Part shown: one piece after another, positions 60,520 through 64,000 of the stretch | Layout of the letters: the number at the start of each line of letters is the position of its first letter | How positions within the stretch are numbered: position 1 is the first letter of the stretch | Origin: Lota lota | Taxonomy: Eukaryota; Chordata; Actinopteri; Gadiformes; Lotidae | NCBI GenBank assembly: GCA_026745465.1 | Contig: JACYXH010000812.1 | Coordinates: forward strand, 3,324,454-3,388,453 | Length of the DNA stretch: 64,000 bases | Direction of reading: 5' to 3' | The notes under the pieces: generated by a model | Databases searched by the model: none | What the model saw: the letters and a program-made list of their open reading frames with translations, nothing else | Told to the model about the DNA's origin: nothing | Position numbers and translations under genes: made by a program

Positions 60520-62173
60520 CTATAAAGCATCATGGAAGGAAGTGCAGAGCCAGGCTGTGGGTGTGTAGTGAGCACAAACTGTCAGATATGGTGTTCTGAG
60601 AAGGATCTGGCCAACACATTCATAGGCTGATCTCCCCACCCCACCCCATGTTTGGGTCATGTCCCAAAGCTTACCCCCAGGGGTACAGGACCTCTGACAC
60701 CCAATCTGGACAGCTGGAGGAAAACCAAAACAAAGGCTAACTCCATCCCCCTCCCCTCCCATTCTTCTTCTTCTTTGTGAGCAGCATGTGGCCGCAAAAA
60801 TTATACGGCTCTAGCAGGTGGACTGTGGGTGCGTCCGTGTGCATGTGTGTGTGTGTGAGTGTGTGTGTGCTAGAACAACACAGAGGGCGGATGGATGGAC
60901 GACGACCATTTTGCCCCATCGGAAAAGGAAGCTAAGCGTTTAGGTGTCTTAACCGCAGCCTAAAGTGCTAACAAGGGATTAGTGAGGTAAATGTTAAAAG
61001 AGGTTTAGCAGCTCCATGCTTAGGGGGGCCAGCAGCTCCAGTAATTACACATGAGTGGCGAGGTGCAGAGCTGAGCAGTTGGCCGGCAGATCACATGTGA
61101 TGTCAGTGCAGGGACGGCTTACCGCAGGAGATAAGGCCAGCTAATGGAGATGAAATAAATCTGTATTTAAAAAGTATTTTTTTAGTTAAGGCAGTTAGCT
61201 GGCACCGGAGAACGGTGAGGGCCACTTGGGTTGTTGTTAGCAGGCAAGGCCCCAATCAGTTGGTGAAGTGAGCGAGTGAAGTATAGGACGTTTTAACTTC
61301 CTGGAGAGAAACCTGTGCTACGAGTGGGGCCGAGAAAACAAGCACCTGATTCCTGAGCATTTTGTTGTTGCTTTCTATAACTTTGTGGGGTTTTTTGTTA
61401 CCTGCAGCGAGACTGTCCACATTTGTGCTGCTCCTAACTGGTGTGAACTTGAGGTGAGTCAACTAAATATTTTTCTCTGAGTGTTTCTCCTTCTGTTCTT
61501 CTCACATTTTTCTCATTTCCTGTGCTGTGATTGGTTAGTTAGTTTAGTTTGCATTTACATTCTTTGCACTGTGAATGCCAATTCAAACAATGTTTTCTTG
61601 AGCGTGATTTTACATATCTTTCAAAATAGATAGTAAATTGTCTAACATGATGCTATTTTGTAATTTGCCATGGAAAATGTTCAACCTTGACATATTTTAT
61701 CTAAAGATAATTATTTATCAACACAGACAAATCGTATCCATGAATGTAAACGATCTAATCTGTATTCAAGCTGAGTTCAACAGTTATCCTCAGTTACTTC
61801 GCGATAACGACAAAAGGCAAAAGGCATTTGTATAAATATATTTAAGCAAGTGATAAATCTTTGCACCAATTAAATAACCATAAGACACTTAAAAATGTAT
61901 CAAAGAATTTACCTACATTGAAAATAGAATTGCAGTTTAATAATGACACTATTAGTAGTATTCTCTCCCAACTGCTTGAAAAACATTCTGAAAATTGTGT
62001 GACATTGTCCAAACTGTAAGAATAGTTGATGTAAGGAATAAACCAGGAAAATAATGTACGATGAGGGTGGTTATGCGGCCTAGGCAAAGCTGAGGTTGCT
62101 TACCAACACTGAAGTGTCCCGTTATTGAAAAAGAATGCACATACTTGGAACGTTATTGATCAGAATCAGTGTA

Positions 62174-62176
<3 letters not shown>

Positions 62177-62246
<70 letters not shown>
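62177..62246. repeat. (TG)n microsatellite
   Basis: About 68 bases of TG repeat. Confidence 0.95.
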
Positions 62247-62847
62247 ATGCACACATGCCTGCGTATATCTGCGTGTCTGTATGTCTTGCAGGGGATTAGG
62301 ACGACTAGACATGCCTCTGTCTTGTCTGATATGACCTCCTCAGGGCTTCGTGTAAATCGTCAGCAATTTTTCCCTTCAATTCATTCTCATAATGAGATTA
62401 GCCTGGCAACTGCAAATAATCCAACTGCCCAATCACAAGACAGTTGGTCACTGTGGCGCAGCCTTCGTATTGGACAAATGTGATATTGATGCTTAAGACC
62501 ATGGCCAGTTTATACTTGAACACACTACAATCATTTCAAATGTTAATTGTAAATACTGTGATTGTGGTGATGTTAAACAAAATAACTTAAAAAACTCGCA
62601 ATGATACCAAAAACTGAAGATGAAGATGTGCTTAGTCCTTAAATGAATGAGAAAATCACATATAAATGTCTTTCTCAGGACTACATGTTATCATGTGTTA
62701 TGGAACCCTACACCAACAGTTTGTCATGACATAAAATAAGAGGTTAAGTAACCACTCAGAAACTTACCAAGATTTGAACATTCAAAAGAAATTTCTCTCT
62801 CTTTCTCACTCTTTCCCGCTTAATTTGCTGATGCTAGCTAATACGTT

Positions 62848-62861
<14 letters not shown>

Positions 62862-62879
<18 letters not shown>

Positions 62880-62886
62880 GGGGGGG
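62862..62886. repeat. Poly-G run
   Basis: About 25 consecutive G following a TG tract and preceding AG-rich DNA. Confidence 0.92.
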
Positions 62887-63655
62887 TAGAGAGAGAGGGG
62901 GAGAGGGAGAGAGAAAGAGAGACATAACAACACAGCAAGACGTAAACCGATTGCGTGGCCAGATTTATCCCCAAGGTGTTTTGAGGGCATCTCTGGGTCT
63001 GATGGGGGCTAATAAGCTTAACACTTCGGGTGTATTGTCCACCATGCTTACAGGCCAGGTTTGCTGAGGGTAAAACGCTAAACATGTGGATTACCTCCAA
63101 CACATCCCTTTAAAGTGCTGTATAGCCAGGACTTAGCTAATAGGATCCTGGGGTGCGGCAGGGTGGGGGGCTTGCTGGCCAGTCCATGGGCAACAGATGT
63201 ACGGGGCAGACTGCTGCTGGGCTAACTGGGGGATTACAGCCCCGAGATTATACTGTTTTCTGGGGAGGATTTCAAAGAGGGCCATGGGGGTAAATTCTTC
63301 CAAGTGCGTGTGTGGATAACACCGTTATGCCAACTTTGTATTACTTTACATAAACAAGGCCACGGCTTTGATATGCAGTATTTCCCACTACAGTATTGAT
63401 GCATACATCATGATATGAATAAAGAGCTCTATTGAAATATGTGCCATTTGCGTTTTGTGCCCCCCTGATTCTCCTCTCAGGAAGCCAGACACTCAGTGGC
63501 CTGGGATTAGGTAGAGCTGCATTATTGGGCTGTCGTTTACAGTATCATATTGGCTAATGGGATTTCCGCAGTGTGGAGAGCTAATTGGAGGTGTCTAAGA
63601 AGATTGTGCGGGTGTACACAAGCTGCTGGCTCAGCCAAGAACAATGAGGTGTGTG

Positions 63656-63772
<117 letters not shown>

Positions 63773-64000
63773 ACGGGCCTGGGTTTGTTTCTTTGTTTGT
63801 GCCAACAGCTTTGTGAAACAAAGTGACACGATTCCCCAAGCTTACCAAGCTGTTTTATTCGCAAGGAAACTATTTGATTGTTGCTTATTTGCTGTAAACA
63901 GTTTCATAAAATAAATAAGCAGAATACATGACACAATTCAAAAATCGATAAAGCGGAAGGTTCTTTGCCTGAAGATTCTTTTTAAATTTAGATATGAATG

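Larger units (their letters stand above)
59172..61462 (-). other. Candidate multi-exon gene, unrecognised
   Basis: Four minus-strand segments have usable acceptors and donors and join in phase: 61462-61402 (LTHLKFTPVRSSTNVDSLAA), 60713-60675 (VQIGCQRSCTPG), 59521-59473 (NIFAPDIRIISFRKN) and 59250-59172 (TNLLSGQTGSIVATHAPVAT and onward). A fifth (59032-58988) also fits. Acceptors at 60713 (TTTTCCTCCAG) and 59521 (TTTTTCCCTTCCAG) are strong. I do not recognise the peptide and no start or end exon is clear. GTAAG-type donors occur here about as often as chance predicts, so this is a hypothesis. Confidence 0.2.

Noticed and set aside
62040-62140. Possible further exon (HSFSITGHFSV) of the 59-61 kb chain
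   Set aside because: It has a good donor, but its phase does not fit the next segment unless a weak alternative acceptor is used.

Overview
This is a stretch of vertebrate nuclear DNA, almost certainly from a teleost fish. The evidence is an actinodin gene (a fish-only actinotrichia protein), teleost-type apolipoprotein D paralogs with GT-AG introns of a few hundred bases, and fish-type transposons (Tc1, hAT, Ty3/Gypsy-like LTR). The density of long CA, CT and TA microsatellites and poly-G runs is very high. That would suit a cod-like (gadiform) genome, but this is an inference from repeat load only.

Bases 1-34,400 hold no gene I can support. They carry simple repeats, a non-autonomous hAT element with a perfect 8-bp target duplication (5230-6039), GGTAACACTT-ended MITE copies, a Gypsy-like solo LTR (19005-19431), and a complete Tc1-like transposon with an open DD34E transposase (20357-21928). 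They also carry a near-perfect 87-bp-arm hairpin (22316-22637), a 3-kb block of nested tandem repeats (23180-26080), and a LINE 3' fragment lying inside an 18-bp minisatellite (27640-28985). A few exon-like segments are noted at low confidence.

Bases 34,470-58,050 form the gene cluster. Actinodin lies on the minus strand (five coding exons, 535 aa). Two intact apolipoprotein D genes are divergently arranged (minus 48890-50031, plus 54103-55588). A broken third apoD copy lies on the minus strand (57133-58049). A compact non-autonomous LTR element (45800-48167) with near-identical LTRs and a long Pro/Gln-rich repeat ORF sits between actinodin and the first apoD. All three intact genes have a recognisable 5' non-coding exon; actinodin and the plus-strand apoD also have TATA-like sites. 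The apoD proteins are secreted lipocalins and actinodin is a secreted structural protein of the fin fold, so the cluster is one of extracellular proteins.

Bases 58,050-64,000 contain a hAT MITE, large microsatellites, and a chain of five small minus-strand exon-like segments with matching splice phases that may be an unrecognised gene or chance. I found no rRNA, tRNA or CRISPR features.
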